The notes under the pieces were generated by a model. It was not told the DNA's origin, made no database searches, and was given only the letters and a program-made list of their open reading frames with translations. Both the position numbers and the translations under genes were made by a program. DNA of 64,000 bases from Streptosporangium sandarakinum (lineage in GTDB: Bacteria > Actinomycetota > Actinomycetes > Streptosporangiales > Streptosporangiaceae): contig NZ_JACCCO010000001.1 of NCBI RefSeq assembly GCF_013409935.1, positions 2,542,001 through 2,606,000 on the forward strand. Reading direction: 5' to 3'. Below, one piece after another: positions 29,162-39,168 of this stretch (position 1 is its first letter; every line of letters begins with the position of its first letter).

Positions 29162-29917
29162 ATGTGGCAGTTCCCTCACCCCCGGCGCACCCATCGGTCC
29201 AGCCTTCGCCGCATGGGGCTGTTCGCATGCCTGACCCTCGTGCTGCTGCTGGGTTTCCTGCTCGGCAGGAACAGCCGCGAGGTGACGACCACCGGCCAGG
29301 TGTACCTGAACAACTCCGACCCGGCGCGACCCTCCCCCTCGGCCTCCGGACCGGAGGGCTTGGCCGGCCGGGCCCCGCTCGCCCGGGTCGTGCGCCCCAC
29401 CGCCCCCGTGACACCGTCGCCGCAGCCGACCACGCGCGCCAGCAGGGGTCCCCGCCACCCCCTCACCGACCCCACCGACGACGCCCCCCGCTACCTCAAC
29501 GGCGACGGCACGGGCACGACCCGGGTCATGACGTCCCTGAGCACGATGGAGCGCGAGGTCGTCCGGCTGACCAACGCCGAGCGCAGACGGGCCGGCTGCG
29601 CGCCGCTGCGGATCGACTCGCGGCTGGTCAGATCGGCCCGGGCCCATTCCACCGAGATGGCGACCAGCGGACTCTTCTCCCACAACTCCCCCGACGGCGC
29701 CTCGCCCTGGAAGCGGATGGAGGCGGTCCGTTACCGCGACGGGGGCGCCGAGAACATCGGCCGCGGCTACTTCACCGCCGCCGAGACGGTCCGCAACTGG
29801 ATGGCCAACCCCGGCCACCGGCGCAACATCCTCGACTGCAGGCTCGCCGCCACCGGCGTCGGCCTCGCCGAGGGCCCGGACGGCCCCTGGTGGACGCAGG
29901 ATTTCGGCTACAGCTAG
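29162..29917 (+). CDS. CAP-domain (SCP/PR-1) membrane-anchored protein
   Basis: A protein of 251 residues from ATG 29162. An N-terminal anchor GLFACLTLVLLLGFLLG is followed by a Pro/Thr-rich stalk and a C-terminal CAP domain of about 120 residues (VVRLTNAERRRAGCAPLRID, RAHSTEMATSGLFSHNS, GAENIGRGYFTA, WMANPGHRRNILDC). CAP proteins in bacteria are secreted or surface proteins of mostly unknown role. Start uncertain: ATG 29213 and ATG 29030 are also in frame and none has a good ribosome site. Confidence 0.85.
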   Translation: MWQFPHPRRTHRSSLRRMGLFACLTLVLLLGFLLGRNSREVTTTGQVYLNNSDPARPSPSASGPEGLAGRAPLARVVRPTAPVTPSPQPTTRASRGPRHPLTDPTDDAPRYLNGDGTGTTRVMTSLSTMEREVVRLTNAERRRAGCAPLRIDSRLVRSARAHSTEMATSGLFSHNSPDGASPWKRMEAVRYRDGGAENIGRGYFTAAETVRNWMANPGHRRNILDCRLAATGVGLAEGPDGPWWTQDFGYS

Positions 29918-30020
29918 ACCGCGCCCAGGCCGCGCCGCGCGGGGCGGGCCCCCCGGCGGGGTCCCGGACCGATCCGCGCGGGCGGGCCTCCGGCGGGCGG
30001 AAGATCCGCAGCACATGGCC

Positions 30021-30026
30021 TAGTCT
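30021..30026 (+). promoter_or_regulatory. -10 box, leaderless
   Basis: TAGTCT six bases before ATG 30033, no ribosome site. Confidence 0.5.
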
Positions 30027-30032
30027 CGGCGC

Positions 30033-31271
30033 ATGGGTTTTCCCGGTGAACCGCCGCGCCGCCAGCCGTACGTCCTGCCCGACGCGCCGACACCGCCCTC
30101 GCGCGGTGAGCGCCCGCCCGGGCCCGCGTCGCACGACCGGCCCGGAGGCCCACCCGCCGGTGACGGCGGTTGGTTCGCCTCGCCGGGCAGGCCGCACGAA
30201 CAGCCGTACGACCCCTCGGAACCCGGCGGCACGTCCGCGCAGCAGCCCTACCGCATGCCCGAGCCGCCGTACGCGCGCGAGCGGAACCCCGCGTCCGAGC
30301 CGCCCTATCCGCGGGAGCCGCGCGACGCGTTCGAGCCCCCGAGCGACCCCTCCGGACCCCGCGACGAGTCGGGACGGCCGTACGGCGCGCCGGAACGCCA
30401 CGGAGCCGCCTCCCCCGGGGAGGGCGCCCGGCACGGCGCCGCGCCGTACGAGCGGGACCCCCGACCGCCCGCGGGGGCGTCGCGCGCCGATGAGCGGGCC
30501 GGGGCGTCGAAGCGTCCGCGTCAGGCGTGGAGCCCCTATGACGAGGGCCCCCGCTCCTACCGGCCGTTCATCTTCATCGGGGCCGGACTGGCCGTACTGG
30601 TCGCCGCGGGGTTCGGCCTGGCGGCCCTCGCCGGCTCCGACGACGTCCCGCCGGCCGCCACCGCGAGCCCGCCGGCCCGGACCTCCGGCGCGCAGCTGCC
30701 CGACGCGCCGGGCGGCAAGTTCGGGTTCGCCGCCTCGCGGGCCACCGATCCCAGCAGGCTCACCCTCAACGAGGTGTTCAAGCGGAAGAAGGTCGCCCAC
30801 GGCGGCCAGCGGTTCGAGATGACCGTCCGCAGGAACGACACCAAGTGCAAGGACGCCGTGGTGGGCGACAAGCTGCAGAAGGCGCTCACCGACGGCAAGT
30901 GCACCCAGCTGCTGCGGGCCAGCTTCCGCGACTCCTCGGGGAAGATCATCGGCACCGTCGGGGTCGCCAACCTCAAGACGTCGGCCGCGGCGTCCAAGGT
31001 CGTCTCCACGGTGCGGGGCAAGTCCCTGGAGGAGTATCTCAAGGCGCTGCCCGGTAAGGACAAAGTCACCAAATCTCTCGGCAGCGGCGAGGCGTTCGCC
31101 GGCGGATGGGCCCACGGCCACTACGCCGTGCTGATCTGGTTCCAGTACAAGGACGGGCACCTGCCGAAGAAGACCGAGGTCAAGAAGTTGAACCAGGCGG
31201 CCTTCGGGGCCGTCGACGCGACCGTCACCCCCGTTCTGGAGGCGCGCTCGCTGACCGGGAAGCGCCCCTGA
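30033..31271 (+). CDS. Membrane-anchored protein, paralogue of 31378-33471
   Basis: A protein of 412 residues. The first 170 residues are a Pro/Arg-rich disordered cytoplasmic region. A single hydrophobic helix (RPFIFIGAGLAVLVAAGFGL) comes at about 180-200, then a linker, then a conserved domain of about 190 residues with Cys pairs (NDTKCKDAVVGDKLQ, DGKCTQLLRASFRD) ending near GHYAVLIWFQYKDGH. The next gene has the same plan and a similar domain (TDPxRxTxxxxF, C-x(n)-C-x-QxLRA). No known family is recognised. A hairpin terminator follows. Confidence 0.7.
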   Translation: MGFPGEPPRRQPYVLPDAPTPPSRGERPPGPASHDRPGGPPAGDGGWFASPGRPHEQPYDPSEPGGTSAQQPYRMPEPPYARERNPASEPPYPREPRDAFEPPSDPSGPRDESGRPYGAPERHGAASPGEGARHGAAPYERDPRPPAGASRADERAGASKRPRQAWSPYDEGPRSYRPFIFIGAGLAVLVAAGFGLAALAGSDDVPPAATASPPARTSGAQLPDAPGGKFGFAASRATDPSRLTLNEVFKRKKVAHGGQRFEMTVRRNDTKCKDAVVGDKLQKALTDGKCTQLLRASFRDSSGKIIGTVGVANLKTSAAASKVVSTVRGKSLEEYLKALPGKDKVTKSLGSGEAFAGGWAHGHYAVLIWFQYKDGHLPKKTEVKKLNQAAFGAVDATVTPVLEARSLTGKRP

Positions 31272-31283
31272 CAGAGCGCCCGT

Positions 31284-31312
31284 CCGCCCGTTTCCGGCCC
31301 GGAAACGGGCGG
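31284..31312 (+). terminator. Hairpin after 30033 gene
   Basis: CCGCCCGTTTCC-GGCCC-GGAAACGGGCGG, 12 perfect pairs, 12 bases after the stop. No clear T-run, typical of actinobacterial terminators. Confidence 0.7.
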
Positions 31313-31342
31313 GCCGGAAAGGGCGCGGACGTCCATACCCGC

Positions 31343-31370
31343 CTGACGATCTTGCGGCTATCGCTACGCT
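31343..31370 (+). promoter_or_regulatory. Promoter of 31378 gene, leaderless
   Basis: CTGACG, 16 bases, TACGCT, then seven bases to the ATG. This is the best -35/-10 pair among the leaderless starts in this window. Confidence 0.55.
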
Positions 31371-31377
31371 TCCCCGT

Positions 31378-33471
31378 ATGCGTGGCCAGGAATCCGGGTC
31401 CGAGCACGAACGCGAAGCCGAACGTTCGGCCGCACCGACGACGCCGCCGCCGAGTTTCGGCCAGCCTTCGCCGCCGGTGCAGCGGACCGCCCCCTCAGGT
31501 GACGACCAGCCCTACGACCAGTCCCGCGACCCCTCGGCGTGGCCGGAGCGGGCTCCGGGCGCGGCCCAGCCGTGGACGGTCCCCGACGACGGTGCCCCCT
31601 ACGACTGGTACGCCGACCCCGACGACGAGGTGTCGACCCCACAGCCCTCCCAGCCTCCACAGCCCCCCGCCTCGCGGCGCGGCGCCCCCCAGCCGGGGGC
31701 GTCCGTGCCGCCGGAGCACTCCGGCCCGCCCTGGGCGGGCCCCGCGGCCCCGCAGAGCCCCCAGGGCCCCCAGGACGCTCAGGGCGCTCAGGGCGCCGGA
31801 TCCGGGGCGCCGCCGTGGGCGGCGGCCCCCCAGGCCCCCCAGGCCCCTCAGGGCCCCTCCTCGCCGCCGTGGGCCCCGCCGGTGGGACCGGGCGGGTCCG
31901 CTCCCTCCCCGTCCGGCCCCGCCTGGGCGGGTCCACCGGCCCCGCCGGGCGCGCCGGGCCGGCCCGGCGGTCCGGGCGACGGGCCCGGCGGCCCCGTCCC
32001 GCTGACCACCGCGCCGATCGTGCCGGGGGCCCCGCCCTGGCAGCCGCCGCCGGCCTTCACCGCCGCCGCCGCCGGGATGCAGGTCTGGCCCTCCACCGAA
32101 CCCGGGGCCCACGACGCCCCGAGGTGGCCGGCCGCCACCGGCGAACCGGTCTGGACCGAGCACGACGACGCCGCGGGCCGTCCCGGCGAGTCAGGTGACG
32201 CCGCCGTACGGCCGCCCGGCGCGGGCGGCCCCGGGGGCGATCCCGCCGGTACGGCCGGGCCCGGCCGTCCGGCCGCCACGGAGCGGCCCGCCGCTCCCGC
32301 CGGTACGGCGCAGGACGGGCCCGCACCGGGGGACCCGGCCGCGCACGCCGGAACGGCCGCCCCCGGTTCTCCCGGTTCCCTCCCCGCGGCTCCCGCCGTA
32401 CCGGACGCGGCCGCGCAGGCGCCCGCCGGACAGGCCCGGCCCGGCACGCCGGGCCCGGCACGCGAGGGCGCGGCGGCCCCCGGGACCGCGGAGGCCGCCT
32501 CCCCCGCGCCCCCCGGCCCGGCGCCGGCCGAGGAGGCGACCCCGCCGGGCGGCATACCGGAGCTGCCTCCGCTCTTCCCGCCCATCCCCGCGTCGCAGGC
32601 GGCCCAGCCGCCCGTCCCGATGCAGGCGGTCGCGCAGGAGCGCGGCCCCTTCACCCCACCCTCGGCGGTGGCGCCCGCCCCGCCCGCGCCGTCCACCGCG
32701 CCCCCCTCCGCCCGGCGGAACCGGGTCGTGATCCTGGCGGCCGCGGCGGTGGTCCTGGCGGCCGGCGTCGGCACCGGCGTCGTCCTCGTCCAGCGGTCCT
32801 CCGACGACCCGAAGCCGCCGGCCGTGGCCGAACCGGTCCCCACCACCGGGGAGGCCGGGCCCACGGACGACCCGGCGGCCGCGGAAGAACCGAAGCTGAC
32901 CGACACCCAGGTGATCAACTCGGAGAAGACCGACCCCGGCAGGATGACCGTGAAGGACGCCTTCACCAAGAAGGTCACCGTGGGCTCGGCCACCTTCGTC
33001 CGGGTCAGGACCGACGTCACCAAGCAGTGCCAGGAGGCGGCGGCCGGGAAGTTCGCCAGCGCGCTGAGCAACCGCGACTGCCGTCAGGTGCTGCGGGCGA
33101 CGTACGTGGACAAGAAGCGGAAGTACGCCGTGACCACCGGGATCGCCATACTGCCTGACCGGGCGTCGGCCATCGCGGCCGACCAGGAGAAGAACCTCGG
33201 CAGCAACCTGTGGTTCCGCGGCCTGCCCGGGTCCGCCGGCTCCGGGGCCGAGCGCGTGAGCATCGCCGGCGGCTACGCGTCGGGGATGGTGTGGGGCCGC
33301 TACATCGTCTTCAGCTACGCCACCTTCAGCGACGGCCACACCCCGGCGGCCAAGGAGAAGGTCCTCGGCAGGGTCAGCGGGGCCTTCCGCGACCAGACCG
33401 CCAAGGCCGTCGAGAAGCGCGCGGTGGCCGGGCAGGCGGGTCAGACCGGCGGCGCGGCCGTCACCGACTGA
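31378..33471 (+). CDS. Large Pro/Ala/Gly-rich membrane-anchored protein
   Basis: A protein of 697 residues. Residues 1-440 are low-complexity Pro, Ala, Gly and Gln (many PQGPQ- and GPPWA-like steps) and probably disordered. A single transmembrane helix ([20 protein letters not shown]) comes at about 450-470, then a stalk and a conserved extracytoplasmic domain of about 180 residues with Cys pairs ([32 protein letters not shown]). The same domain plan is found in the preceding gene. Function unknown. The 3' end overlaps convergent truA by 11 bases. Confidence 0.7.
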   Translation: MRGQESGSEHEREAERSAAPTTPPPSFGQPSPPVQRTAPSGDDQPYDQSRDPSAWPERAPGAAQPWTVPDDGAPYDWYADPDDEVSTPQPSQPPQPPASRRGAPQPGASVPPEHSGPPWAGPAAPQSPQGPQDAQGAQGAGSGAPPWAAAPQAPQAPQGPSSPPWAPPVGPGGSAPSPSGPAWAGPPAPPGAPGRPGGPGDGPGGPVPLTTAPIVPGAPPWQPPPAFTAAAAGMQVWPSTEPGAHDAPRWPAATGEPVWTEHDDAAGRPGESGDAAVRPPGAGGPGGDPAGTAGPGRPAATERPAAPAGTAQDGPAPGDPAAHAGTAAPGSPGSLPAAPAVPDAAAQAPAGQARPGTPGPAREGAAAPGTAEAASPAPPGPAPAEEATPPGGIPELPPLFPPIPASQAAQPPVPMQAVAQERGPFTPPSAVAPAPPAPSTAPPSARRNRVVILAAAAVVLAAGVGTGVVLVQRSSDDPKPPAVAEPVPTTGEAGPTDDPAAAEEPKLTDTQVINSEKTDPGRMTVKDAFTKKVTVGSATFVRVRTDVTKQCQEAAAGKFASALSNRDCRQVLRATYVDKKRKYAVTTGIAILPDRASAIAADQEKNLGSNLWFRGLPGSAGSGAERVSIAGGYASGMVWGRYIVFSYATFSDGHTPAAKEKVLGRVSGAFRDQTAKAVEKRAVAGQAGQTGGAAVTD

Positions 33472-34339
33472 GCGTGCGCACCCGGCGGGTCTCTTTGGCC
33501 CGCCGGGCCAGCTCCCCGGGCTCGGGGTAGCGCACCTCCTCCAGGCACAGGCCGTGCGCCGGCGCGACGCGCACTCCGGAGTCGCGCACGGCCCGGGTCA
33601 GCACCCCGCCCGGCCAGTCCACCGGCAGGCGGCCCTCGCCGACGGGCAGCAGCGCCCCGATGAGCGCGCGGACCATCGAGTGGCAGAACGCGTCGGCCAC
33701 CACGGTGGCCACCAGGACGTCGCCCTCCCGCACCCAGTCGAGCCGCTGCAGCTCGCGGATCGTGGTGGCGCCCTCGCGTTTCTTGCAGAACGCGGCGAAG
33801 TCGTGCTCGCCGAGCAGGGTCCGCGCCGCCTCGTTCAGCCTGCCGAGGTCGAGGGGCCGGCCGTACCAGATGACCTCGTGGCGCCGGAGCGGATCCACCC
33901 CGCCGGGCGCGTCGCAGACCCGGTAGGCGTAGCGGCGGGACACCGCGGAGAACCGCGCGTCGAAGCCCTCCGGGGCCACCGTGACGCCGTACACCCTGAC
34001 GTCCGGCGGCAGGACCCCGGTGAGCCTGCGGCCCAGCACGGGAAGCCGTACGGCGACGCCCTCCGCCGTTTCGAGGCCGGGGAGGGGCTCGGTCCGGCGA
34101 TGCCGGCTGTCCAGCGCGCCCAGCGTCCCGGCGTCCACGTCCACGTGCGCCACCTGGCCCCGGGCGTGGACCCCCGCGTCGGTCCGGCCGGCCACGGTCA
34201 GCGCCGGCGGCTCGGGGACCCTGAGGACCTTCCCGAGCGCCTCCTCGATCTCACCCTGGACCGTCCGCCGCCCCGGCTGCCTGGCCCAGCCGGAGAAGTC
34301 GGTGCCGTCGTAGGCGAGGTCCAGGCGCAGCCGTACCAC
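33461..34339 (-). CDS. truA: tRNA pseudouridine synthase A
   Basis: A protein of 292 residues from GTG 34339 with GGAGG six bases upstream. [20 protein letters not shown] at the start, catalytic Asp in [18 protein letters not shown], and late [13 protein letters not shown]. It makes pseudouridine at positions 38-40 of tRNA anticodon arms. The gene is usual after rplQ; here a terminator separates them. Its last codons overlap the end of the convergent plus-strand gene. Confidence 0.96.
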   Translation of the reverse strand: MVRLRLDLAYDGTDFSGWARQPGRRTVQGEIEEALGKVLRVPEPPALTVAGRTDAGVHARGQVAHVDVDAGTLGALDSRHRRTEPLPGLETAEGVAVRLPVLGRRLTGVLPPDVRVYGVTVAPEGFDARFSAVSRRYAYRVCDAPGGVDPLRRHEVIWYGRPLDLGRLNEAARTLLGEHDFAAFCKKREGATTIRELQRLDWVREGDVLVATVVADAFCHSMVRALIGALLPVGEGRLPVDWPGGVLTRAVRDSGVRVAPAHGLCLEEVRYPEPGELARRAKETRRVRTLSR

Positions 34340-34401
34340 GATGTTCCTCCCATGAAGCGCGCTTTGAGCTCAGAACCCCTGACGCGGAGCCCTTGAACGC
34401 G

Positions 34402-34443
34402 GAACGGGCCCGGCACCCGCGAAAGGGGATGCCGGGCCCGTTC
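34402..34443 (-). terminator. Terminator after rplQ
   Basis: GAACGGGCCCGGCA and its exact complement (14 pairs) around a 14-base loop, 15 bases after the rplQ stop on the minus strand. Confidence 0.85.
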
Positions 34444-34458
34444 AGCGGGCCTGACGGA

Positions 34459-34980
34459 TCAGGCTTCGTCCTTCTTGGCCTCGGCCTCCTCGGCCTTCGG
34501 GGCCTCGGCGGTCTCCTCGGCCGGAGCCTCGGCGGCCGGGGTCTCCTCAGCCTTGGGGGCCTCGGTCTCCTCGGCCTTCGGGGCCGGGGCGGCCGGAGCC
34601 GTGGTGGTGCGGACCGTGTTCAGCGGCTCGGACACCAGCTCGATGACGGCCATCGGGGCGGCGTCGCCCTTGCGGTTACCGATCTTGGTGATCCGGGTGT
34701 AGCCACCGGGACGCTCGGCGAAGGTCGGGGCGATCTCCGTGAACAGGTGGTGGACGACGCCCTTGTCGCGGACGACGGTCATCACCTGGCGACGGTTGTG
34801 GATGTCGCCCTTCTTCGCCTTGGTGATCAGCCGCTCGGCCAGCGGGCGAAGCCGCTTGGCCTTGGCGACCGTGGTGGTGATCCGGCCGTGCTGGAACAGC
34901 TGGGTGGCCAGGTTCGACAGGATCAGCCGCTCGTGAGCAGGGCTTCCACCGAGACGGGCACCCTTGGTGGGCTGAGGCAT
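34459..34980 (-). CDS. rplQ: 50S ribosomal protein L17
   Basis: A protein of 173 residues. The L17 fold covers residues 1-122 ([20 protein letters not shown], then [15 protein letters not shown]). A 50-residue Ala/Glu/Pro/Lys tail follows, repeats of KAEE and EAPKAEE, an extension common in actinomycetes. Last gene of the alpha operon before the terminator. Confidence 0.97.
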   Translation of the reverse strand: MPQPTKGARLGGSPAHERLILSNLATQLFQHGRITTTVAKAKRLRPLAERLITKAKKGDIHNRRQVMTVVRDKGVVHHLFTEIAPTFAERPGGYTRITKIGNRKGDAAPMAVIELVSEPLNTVRTTTAPAAPAPKAEETEAPKAEETPAAEAPAEETAEAPKAEEAEAKKDEA

Positions 34981-35065
34981 TTCGATCTCCTTGTAGTTAA
35001 CCCGCCCCGGCCGTACGAGGTACCGGGGTCGGGCCGGCGGGTCCTAGGACCCCCGATGATGAAAC

Positions 35066-36082
35066 TCAGTACTGCTCGGTCTCGACGTACGCGCTGTCGT
35101 CGTCGTCGTAGCCGCCGCCGGCCACCGCGGTCGGGTCGAACCCGGGCGGGGAGTCCTTGAGCGCGAGCGACATCTCGTGCAGCTTCTGCTTGACCTCCTC
35201 GATGGACTTCGCACCGAAGTTGCGGATGTCCAGCAGGTCCTGCTCGCTGCGGGCCACGAGCTCACCCACGGTGTGGATGCCCTCGCGCTTGAGGCAGTTG
35301 TAGGAGCGGACCGTGAGGTTCAGCTCCTCGATCGGCAGCGCCAGGTCGGCGGCCAGGGCCGCGTCCGTCGGCGACGGGCCGATGTCGATGCCCTCGGCCT
35401 CGACGTTCAGCTCGCGGGCGAGGCCGAACAGCTCGACGAGGGTCTTGCCGGCCGAGGCCACCGCGTCGCGGGGCTTCATGCACGGCTTGGTCTCGACGTC
35501 CAGGATCAGACGGTCGAAGTCGGTGCGCTGCTCGACACGGGTCGCCTCGACCTTGTAGGTGACCTTGAGCACCGGGGAGTAGATGGAGTCGATCGGAATA
35601 CGGCCGATCTCCTGGCCCGGCTGCTTGTTCTGCGCGGCGGAGACGTAGCCGCGACCGCGCTCGACGGTCAGCTCCATCTCCAGCTTCGCCTTGCCGTTCA
35701 GGGTGGCGATGCGCAGCTCGGGGTTGTGCACCTCGACGCCCGCGGGGGGCGCGATGTCGGCGGCGGTGACGTCACCGGGGCCCTGCTTGCGCAGGTACAT
35801 CACGACCGGCTCGTCGTGCTCGGAGGACACGACCAGCTCCTTGAGGTTCAGGATGATGTCGGTGACATCCTCCTTGACCCCCGGGACGGTCGAGAACTCG
35901 TGCAGCACGCCCTCGATGCGGATGCTCGTCACGGCCGCGCCCGGGATGGACGACAGCAGCGTGCGGCGCAGCGAGTTGCCGATGGTGTAGCCGAAGCCCG
36001 GCTCCAGCGGCTCGATGACGAACTTGGAGCGGGTCTCCTCGAGGGACTCCTCGAGGAGGGTGGGACGCTGAGCGATCAGCAT
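35066..36082 (-). CDS. rpoA: RNA polymerase alpha subunit
   Basis: A protein of 338 residues. The N-terminal dimer domain has [20 protein letters not shown], and the C-terminal DNA- and activator-binding domain has [19 protein letters not shown], typical of alpha CTD. An acidic tail ([17 protein letters not shown]) ends the protein. ATG 36082. Downstream of rpsD across a strong hairpin, and followed by rplQ. Confidence 0.98.
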   Translation of the reverse strand: MLIAQRPTLLEESLEETRSKFVIEPLEPGFGYTIGNSLRRTLLSSIPGAAVTSIRIEGVLHEFSTVPGVKEDVTDIILNLKELVVSSEHDEPVVMYLRKQGPGDVTAADIAPPAGVEVHNPELRIATLNGKAKLEMELTVERGRGYVSAAQNKQPGQEIGRIPIDSIYSPVLKVTYKVEATRVEQRTDFDRLILDVETKPCMKPRDAVASAGKTLVELFGLARELNVEAEGIDIGPSPTDAALAADLALPIEELNLTVRSYNCLKREGIHTVGELVARSEQDLLDIRNFGAKSIEEVKQKLHEMSLALKDSPPGFDPTAVAGGGYDDDDSAYVETEQY

Positions 36083-36143
36083 GTGGGTTCTCCCCCTGGA
36101 TGGCGACGCCCGCTATTTGACGTCGCTCGCTACAAACAGCATA

Positions 36144-36172
36144 GGTGCCGTACGGCTCAGCCGTACGGCACC
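36144..36172 (-). terminator. Perfect hairpin between rpsD and rpoA
   Basis: GGTGCCGTACGGCT repeated as exact inverse with a one-base centre (14 pairs on paper, about 12 in practice). It sits 11 bases after the rpsD stop. A TATGCT box follows it on the minus strand, which could start a separate rpoA transcript. Confidence 0.6.
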
Positions 36173-36182
36173 CGCGTGAGCG

Positions 36183-36809
36183 CTACTTGGAGTAGAGCTC
36201 GACGATCAGCTGCTCCTGGACCTGCGTGTCGATCTGCTGACGGACCGGGAGCTGGTGGACCAGGATGCGCATGGCCTCGGGGGCCACACCCAGCCAGGCC
36301 GGGAAGGTACGGTCACCGGCGGTGGCGCGGGCGACCTCGTAGGGCAGGAGGTTGCGCGAACGCTCCCGCACCTCGACGATGTCGTGCTCGCGAACGCGGT
36401 ACGACGGGATGTCGACCTTCTTGCCGTTCACCAGGAAGTGGCCGTGGCGCACCTGCTGGCGGGCGGCGTCGCGGGACTCGGCGAAGCCGGCGCGGTAGAC
36501 CACGTTGTCGAGACGGCTCTCCAGGATCTGGAGGAGGTTCTCGCCGGTCTTGCCGCCCTTGCGGTTGGCTTCCTCGTAGTAGTTGCGGAACTGCTTCTCG
36601 AGGATGCCGTAGATGCGGCGGGTCTTCTGCTTCTCACGAAGCTGGAGCTGGTACTCAGACTCCTTCGGACGGCCGCGGCCGTGCTCACCCGGCGGGTAAG
36701 GACGGATCTCGATGGGGCACTTCGCGGACTCGCACTTCTTGCCCTTGAGGAAGAGCTTGGTCTTCTCCCTGCGGCAGAGCTTGCAGTCCGCACCCGTGTA
36801 ACGAGCCAT
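36183..36809 (-). CDS. rpsD: 30S ribosomal protein S4
   Basis: A protein of 208 residues. The N-terminus [20 protein letters not shown] with a later CPIE Cys shows four Cys in the zinc-binding (C+) arrangement. The S4 RNA-binding domain follows ([35 protein letters not shown]). The four-Cys form suggests a zinc-free S4 paralogue elsewhere may exist (inference). Confidence 0.97.
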   Translation of the reverse strand: MARYTGADCKLCRREKTKLFLKGKKCESAKCPIEIRPYPPGEHGRGRPKESEYQLQLREKQKTRRIYGILEKQFRNYYEEANRKGGKTGENLLQILESRLDNVVYRAGFAESRDAARQQVRHGHFLVNGKKVDIPSYRVREHDIVEVRERSRNLLPYEVARATAGDRTFPAWLGVAPEAMRILVHQLPVRQQIDTQVQEQLIVELYSK

Positions 36810-36829
36810 TTTCTATCTTCTCCTGGGCG

Positions 36830-37234
36830 TCAGACGCGACGGCGCTTGGGCGGACGGCAGCCGTTGTGCGGCACGGGGGTGACGTCCTGGATGGACCCGA
36901 CCTCGAGCCCGGTCGCCTGCAGCGAGCGGATCGCGGTCTCACGGCCGGAGCCGGGGCCCTTGACGAAGACGTCGACCTTGCGCATGCCGTGCTCCATGGC
37001 GCGGCGGGCGGCGTTCTCAGCGGCCATCTGGGCGGCGAACGGGGTGGACTTACGAGAGCCCTTGAACCCGACGTGGCCGGCGCTGGCCCAGGAGATCACG
37101 TTCCCGTTCGGGTCGGTGATCGAGACGATCGTGTTGTTGAACGTGCTCTTGATGTGGGCGTGCCCATGAGCGACGTTCTTCTTCTCCTTGCGACGCACCT
37201 TCTTGGGCGCGCCCTGGCGGCTCTTAGGAGGCAT
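36830..37234 (-). CDS. rpsK: 30S ribosomal protein S11
   Basis: A protein of 134 residues with [20 protein letters not shown] and [18 protein letters not shown] at the end, fully typical S11, platform of the 30S subunit. Alpha operon order rpsM-rpsK-rpsD-rpoA-rplQ. Confidence 0.97.
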   Translation of the reverse strand: MPPKSRQGAPKKVRRKEKKNVAHGHAHIKSTFNNTIVSITDPNGNVISWASAGHVGFKGSRKSTPFAAQMAAENAARRAMEHGMRKVDVFVKGPGSGRETAIRSLQATGLEVGSIQDVTPVPHNGCRPPKRRRV

Positions 37235-37279
37235 TGCTTGCCTTCACTCCTGAGGTCTTCGGTCCTGCGGCTGCGCGGA

Positions 37280-37660
37280 CTACTTCTTACCGGGCTTCTT
37301 CTTGCCGGCGACGGTCTTCTTCTTGCCCTTGCGGGTACGCGCGTTGGTCTGCGTGCGCTGACCGTGCACGGGAAGGCCGCGGCGGTGCCGGATGCCCTGG
37401 TAGCACTGAATCTCGATCTTGCGGCGGATGTCGGCCTGGACCTCGCGGCGGAGGTCACCTTCGATCTTGAAGTTGGCCTCGATGTAGTCACGCAGCGGGA
37501 CGAGCTCGTCGTCCGTGAGCTGGTGAACGCGAAGGTCGCCGCTCACACCGGTGGCCTTGAGGGCCTCCAGCGCGCGGGTGCGGCCGATTCCGTAAATGTA
37601 GGTGAGAGCGATCTCCAGCCGCTTGTCGCGGGGGAGGTCGACGCCAACCAGGCGAGCCAT
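37280..37660 (-). CDS. rpsM: 30S ribosomal protein S13
   Basis: A protein of 126 residues from ATG 37660 ([20 protein letters not shown]), with [20 protein letters not shown] and a lysine-rich end [15 protein letters not shown]. Head protein contacting the 50S subunit and tRNA. A longer upstream frame exists but lacks a ribosome site. Confidence 0.97.
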   Translation of the reverse strand: MARLVGVDLPRDKRLEIALTYIYGIGRTRALEALKATGVSGDLRVHQLTDDELVPLRDYIEANFKIEGDLRREVQADIRRKIEIQCYQGIRHRRGLPVHGQRTQTNARTRKGKKKTVAGKKKPGKK

Positions 37661-37876
37661 GGTCGGGCATTCTCCTTCGTTGTGGCGGAGGTCCTGCGCC
37701 GCACTGCCCCTCCCCATGCCCAGGGGCGAGGGCCCCGGCCTCCGACCGGGGGTCTCCCGCGTGGTCCGGCCCGGTGAGGGCCGCCTGCACGGGTGTGAGA
37801 CGCGCTTGCTTTCTTCGGCCCCACATGGGACGAGTCCGCCACGTGGAGCGGACTCATGTAAGGCCTTGCTCTTCGA

Positions 37877-37990
37877 CTAGCCCTGGCGCTGCTTGTGGCG
37901 CAGGTTGTCGCAGATCACCATGACGCGACCGTGCCGGCGGATCACCTTGCACTTGTCGCAGATCTTCTTGACGCTCGGCTTGACCTTCAT
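37877..37990 (-). CDS. rpmJ: 50S ribosomal protein L36 (zinc form)
   Basis: A 37-residue basic protein [20 protein letters not shown] continuing to [12 protein letters not shown], with three Cys and a His in the zinc-binding (C+) pattern. ATG 37990; standard length. Lies between infA and rpsM. A 216-bp gap with no gene, holding a small GC hairpin near 37733-37751, separates it from rpsM. Confidence 0.96.
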   Translation of the reverse strand: MKVKPSVKKICDKCKVIRRHGRVMVICDNLRHKQRQG

Positions 37991-38014
37991 AGTCCTAATT
38001 CGTCCCTCAGACGC

Positions 38015-38236
38015 TTACTTGTATCGGTAGACGATCCGCCCACGACTGAGGTCGTAGGGGCTCAGTTCGACGACAACCCGGTCGTCGGGAAGGATCCGGA
38101 TGTAGTGCATTCGCATCCGCCCGCTGATGTGGGCCAGGACCTTGTGGCCGTTGTCGAGCTGCACCCGGAACATCGCATTCGGGAGCGACTCAACCACAGT
38201 GCCCTCGATCTCGATGGCGCCGTCTTTCTTGGCCAT
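38015..38236 (-). CDS. infA: Translation initiation factor IF-1
   Basis: A 73-residue OB-fold protein ([20 protein letters not shown], end [12 protein letters not shown]), full family length. First gene before rpmJ and the alpha operon. Confidence 0.97.
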   Translation of the reverse strand: MAKKDGAIEIEGTVVESLPNAMFRVQLDNGHKVLAHISGRMRMHYIRILPDDRVVVELSPYDLSRGRIVYRYK

Positions 38237-38362
38237 GGCCCTCGCGTTTCACTGATCGGTCGTCTGAGGCATCGGAACACTAAGCAGCCGCGACCACGCG
38301 CTTCGATGAGAGCGACGGTTGCGAACCGCCGACGCGCAATGGTCATAGTGAACCGAAGAAGG

Positions 38363-38368
38363 AGTGTA
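38363..38368 (-). promoter_or_regulatory. Likely -10 box for infA
   Basis: TACACT on the minus strand about 127 bases before the infA ATG; no strong -35 box at 17 bases. The gap 38237-38434 otherwise holds no gene. Confidence 0.4.
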
Positions 38369-38434
38369 CGGCACCGGGCGATGAAATGCGAAACAGACGG
38401 CCGGTACCTTGACACAACCGCTATCCAGGATACC

Positions 38435-38968
38435 TCAGATCGGGCCGTCCCCTTGCGCCGCCGGGGTCTCGCGGTCGCCGCGCGCCCGGCGGCCGATCGC
38501 CAGCGTCAGCCCCGTCCCCAGCACCGTCACCACGGTGGCGAGCGCCCCGAACAGCCACAGCGTCCGGACGGCGGACGCCGCCTCCGCCTCCCGGTCCGGG
38601 TCCCCGCCGGAGTGCCCGGCGGGCAGCGGCGCGCCCACCGTGAACGTGCCGTTGTACGGCCCGCCCCGGACGCAGCGGACCGTGACGACGTAGGAGCCGG
38701 GGGTGGTGTCGAAGCTGACGCGGGCGGTGCCGTACATCGCGCCGTCGTGGTCGCCGAGCCGGGCGGAGGTGCTGTCGAAGGCGGCGGAGTAGGCGACGGC
38801 GGGGGCGACGCACGGGTCGACGGAGACGATCACGAGCTGTCCCGGGCGGGCCGTGGACGGGGTGACGCTCACGTCGTCCCCCGCGGCGGCGCCACCGGAG
38901 AGCACGAACACGACCGCGCACATCCCGAGGACTCTCACGCACGTCGCGACGTCGCGACCAGGCCCCAT
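38435..38968 (-). CDS. Secreted/anchored protein of unknown function
   Basis: A protein of 177 residues from ATG 38968 (a GTG at 38986 is also in frame). The start VRVLGMCAVVFVLSGGAAAG is a signal-like helix. The exported domain of about 100 residues (TPSTARPGQLVIVSVDPCV, YVVTVRCVRGGPYNGTF) has two Cys and looks like an Ig-type beta fold. A transmembrane helix (LWLFGALATVVTVLGTGL) follows, with a basic end. Not recognised as a known family. It sits between the DUF1707 gene and infA, where related genomes often have nothing. Confidence 0.6.
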   Translation of the reverse strand: MGPGRDVATCVRVLGMCAVVFVLSGGAAAGDDVSVTPSTARPGQLVIVSVDPCVAPAVAYSAAFDSTSARLGDHDGAMYGTARVSFDTTPGSYVVTVRCVRGGPYNGTFTVGAPLPAGHSGGDPDREAEAASAVRTLWLFGALATVVTVLGTGLTLAIGRRARGDRETPAAQGDGPI

Positions 38969-39060
38969 CGCCCACCCCCACCTCACGGCCCACCGATGGC
39001 GATCATGTACCCGGCCGCCCGGTGACCAAGATCCTCAGGGGGTAAAGATCACGCACAACG

Positions 39061-39104
39061 CCGGAAAGGCCCCCCGGCGGCGGACCGCCGGAGGGCCTTT
39101 CCGG
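39061..39104 (-). terminator. Terminator after DUF1707 gene
   Basis: CCGGAAAGGCCC... pairs with ...GGGCCTTTCCGG around an inner CCGGCGG/CCGCCGG stem, almost the whole 44-bp block. It lies 65 bases past the stop of the DUF1707 gene and 93 bases before the start of 38435-38968. Confidence 0.8.
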
Positions 39105-39168
39105 AAGACGAGGGTCTCGTACGGCCACGGCCCGGCCGTACGGTGCCGGGCCCGGCACCGGGGGACCG

